Origin: Casuarius casuarius
Taxonomy: Eukaryota; Chordata; Aves; Casuariiformes; Casuariidae
NCBI GenBank assembly: GCA_003342895.1
Contig: PTFA01000415.1
Coordinates: 434,001 to 498,000 of the forward strand
Length of the DNA stretch: 64,000 bases
Direction of reading: 5' to 3'
Position 1 is the first letter of the stretch. The number at the start of each line of letters is the position of its first letter. A program made the position numbers and the translations under genes. The notes beneath the pieces are model-generated. The model saw nothing but the letters and a program-made list of their open reading frames with translations. It searched no databases and was not told the DNA's origin. This document shows positions 63,701 to 64,000 of the stretch, piece by piece.

Positions 63701-64000
63701 TCTTTGCTGCAACGGCCCATTGCTGGCTTGTGTTCAACTTCTTGTTCACAAGGAACCTCAGGTCCTTTTCTGCAAAGCTGCTTTTCAGCCAGTTGACCCC
63801 CAGCTTGTGCTGGTACAAGGGGTTATTTTTCTCATTTTGCAAATGGAGTTTGATGGGAGTTGGATTGTCAGTATGTATGAATGAATTATCCCAGAAAGCG
63901 TATTGTAACAATCACTCTGTTTAATGTTCAGTCCATAAAGTTCCTTAGATTATCTATATGTTATCTAATAAGGAAGTATATGTTTTAAAGAGCAGACTAC
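51681..64000 (+). CDS. CFH: Complement factor H, 5' part of gene (exons 1-5; continues beyond window)
   Basis: Factor H is the main soluble inhibitor of the alternative complement pathway. It binds C3b and host polyanions, speeds decay of the C3bBb convertase and is a cofactor for factor I. Five exons (51681-51741, 56363-56548, 58931-59036, 60435-60511, 62396-62590) join in one frame of 208 codons plus one base: signal peptide, SCR1 (Cys22-Cys81), SCR2 (Cys86-Cys142) and SCR3 (Cys147-Cys207). Each SCR has its four cysteines and the Trp before the last one. SCR1-SCR4 form the regulatory, C3b-binding end, so the window ends just before that unit is complete. SCR2 split over two exons is a mark of factor H in mammals. 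With KCNT2 upstream this points to CFH rather than a factor-H-related paralogue. No N-glycosylation sequon is seen so far. Confidence 0.93.
51742..56362 (+). other. CFH: CFH intron 1
   Basis: A 4.6-kb phase-1 intron with GTAAGA donor and a T-rich acceptor ending ATTTTTAG. No further SCR-like exon was seen. A faint MIR-like stretch (about 53515-53575, minus) and a faint CR1-like phrase (CAGCCTGGAGAGAAAG, 55832-55847) are possible. The 115-codon open frame at 53373-53720 has no domain. Confidence 0.85.
56363..56548 (+). CDS. CFH: CFH exon 2: SCR1
   Basis: 186 bases, phase 1 to phase 1, encoding one complete sushi domain (residues 21-82). Visible landmarks are Cys22, the PPPRR motif, the [15 protein letters not shown] block with Cys53, Cys67, Trp72 and Cys81. 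The block matches mammalian factor H SCR1 closely. The arginine after the second cysteine (Arg54) equals human Arg53, and Ile63 stands at the place of human residue 62. The donor A-GTAAGT is strong. Confidence 0.93.
56549..58930 (+). other. CFH: CFH intron 2
   Basis: A 2.4-kb phase-1 intron between SCR1 and SCR2. The middle is very AT-rich and carries a degenerate TTAACTTATTTA array. The acceptor has a long TTTTTG tract before GACAG. No gene-like sequence is seen; two minus-strand frames of about 60 codons at 57335-57750 are chance. Confidence 0.85.
57811..57917. repeat. AT-rich minisatellite of TTAACTTA/TTTA units
   Basis: About ten imperfect copies of TTAACTTA mixed with TTTA steps over 107 bases within CFH intron 2. 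The irregular unit lengths suggest an old, decayed array grown from a TTTA microsatellite. Confidence 0.8.
58931..59036 (+). CDS. CFH: CFH exon 3: first half of SCR2
   Basis: 106 bases, entering in phase 1 and leaving in phase 2. It encodes the first part of sushi domain 2, from [20 protein letters not shown] through YRCDDG, with Cys86 and Cys115. PCGHPGD and FGSF-LT-G are signature strings of factor H SCR2. The exon length equals that of the mammalian exon as I recall it. The donor is GG then GTAATA, which is weaker than the others. Confidence 0.92.
59037..60434 (+). other. CFH: CFH intron 3, splits SCR2
   Basis: A 1.4-kb phase-2 intron between the two halves of SCR2. It contains a G-rich tract (60203-60229) and a short T/G-rich tract near 60293-60320. 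Open frames on both strands at 59969-60393 have no domain. Confidence 0.88.
60203..60229 (+). other. CFH: G-quadruplex-forming motif in CFH intron 3
   Basis: Runs of seven, five and six G separated by short loops (TTTTCA and AGA) on the coding strand. The run of seven can supply two GGG blocks, so the pre-mRNA could fold a quadruplex about 205 bases before exon 4. A further run of seven G lies near 60295. The structural call rests on the motif only. Confidence 0.55.
60435..60511 (+). CDS. CFH: CFH exon 4: second half of SCR2
   Basis: 77 bases, phase 2 to phase 1, completing sushi domain 2 with [17 protein letters not shown] and SNDVPHCE (Cys130, Trp135, Cys142). NYREC-ADGW-ND-P-CE matches mammalian factor H. 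At 77 bases it is too short for an open-frame scan and was found from the expected sequence and splice phase. The acceptor AG lies inside GGTAAGA, which looks like a donor. The true donor is GAAG then GTAAAT. Confidence 0.92.
60512..62395 (+). other. CFH: CFH intron 4
   Basis: A 1.9-kb phase-1 intron between SCR2 and SCR3. It carries one CR1 scrap near its 3' end and otherwise unique AT-rich sequence. The acceptor is TTCGTTTTACAG. Confidence 0.88.
62079..62140 (-). mobile_element. CR1 LINE 3'-end scrap
   Basis: On the plus strand 'gatcacaggataattcagct' then 'tgggagggacctcaagaggtc' and 'atctggttctg' is the reversed CR1 3' end. Only about 60 bases are recognisable, and divergence is greater than in the copy at 63107. 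It lies in CFH intron 4, about 250 bases before exon 5. Confidence 0.75.
62396..62590 (+). CDS. CFH: CFH exon 5: SCR3
   Basis: 195 bases, phase 1 to phase 1, one complete sushi domain. Landmarks are [13 protein letters not shown] with Cys147, [17 protein letters not shown] with Cys180, then Cys194, GRW (Trp200) and Cys207. KCLPV-APENG and FGQ-V-F-CN--YK match mammalian factor H SCR3, with one residue more between the ENG motif and the FGQ motif. The donor is CCAAG then GTAAAA. SCR3 belongs to the C3b-binding regulatory end. Confidence 0.93.
62591..64000 (+). other. CFH: CFH intron 5 (partial)
   Basis: The phase-1 intron after SCR3 runs off the right edge at more than 1.4 kb. About half of the visible part is a CR1 insertion. 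The SCR4 exon is not in the window. Confidence 0.85.
63105..63828 (-). mobile_element. 5'-truncated CR1 LINE with the C-terminal part of its reverse-transcriptase ORF
   Basis: On the minus strand the 3' end (at 63105) is the classic reversed 'cagagtagttgaggttggaagggacc'. Going upstream, the translation gives CR1 ORF2 tail phrases in two frames: [18 protein letters not shown] and [17 protein letters not shown] (about 63655-63800), then [14 protein letters not shown] (about 63440-63490). Frameshifts between them show that it is dead. The 5' end breaks off near 63828. It is inserted antisense to CFH. Confidence 0.9.

Noticed and set aside
63627..63924. Plus-strand frames of 85-86 codons
   Set aside because: They are antisense shadows of the CR1 ORF2 remnant on the minus strand.

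Overview
The window is a vertebrate genomic segment, most likely from a bird. It holds CR1 LINE remnants with the avian-style 3' end, no L1 or Alu, and the conserved KCNT2-CFH neighbourhood. Coding DNA is under 1 kb of the 64 kb. The rest is intron and intergenic sequence, so nearly all open reading frames over 60 codons are chance. A crocodile or turtle cannot be excluded from sequence alone.

Layout. Positions 1-37607 are read as the first intron of KCNT2 on the minus strand. I recognise no further KCNT2 exon there, only old repeats (including two MIR-like SINE remnants at 10750-11145), simple repeats and some AT-rich stretches that look like non-coding regulatory sequence. Positions 37200-38560 are a strong CpG island. 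It contains KCNT2 coding exon 1 (37608-37702, minus), which encodes the start of a sodium-activated potassium channel. Positions 38600-51500 are intergenic. They hold a striking 146-bp inverted duplication (44583-44728 and 45132-45277, two mismatches), a GC-rich block of unknown origin (about 47600-48300), a CR1 scrap and tandem repeats.

From 51681 to the right edge runs the 5' part of complement factor H (CFH) on the plus strand. Exon 1 encodes the signal peptide, exon 2 SCR1, exons 3 and 4 the two halves of SCR2, and exon 5 SCR3. All splice junctions follow GT-AG, the phases agree, and the exons join into one open frame of 208 codons plus one base. The exon for SCR4 and everything beyond lies outside. 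A 5'-truncated CR1 carrying the end of its reverse-transcriptase ORF sits in CFH intron 5.

The two genes are head to head with start codons about 14 kb apart. KCNT2 has a CpG-island promoter; CFH has none and shows only TATA-like elements, as expected for a liver-type secreted protein. They are not a functional pair; their adjacency is conserved synteny. I found no convincing novel system. The most unusual unexplained structure is the inverted duplication.
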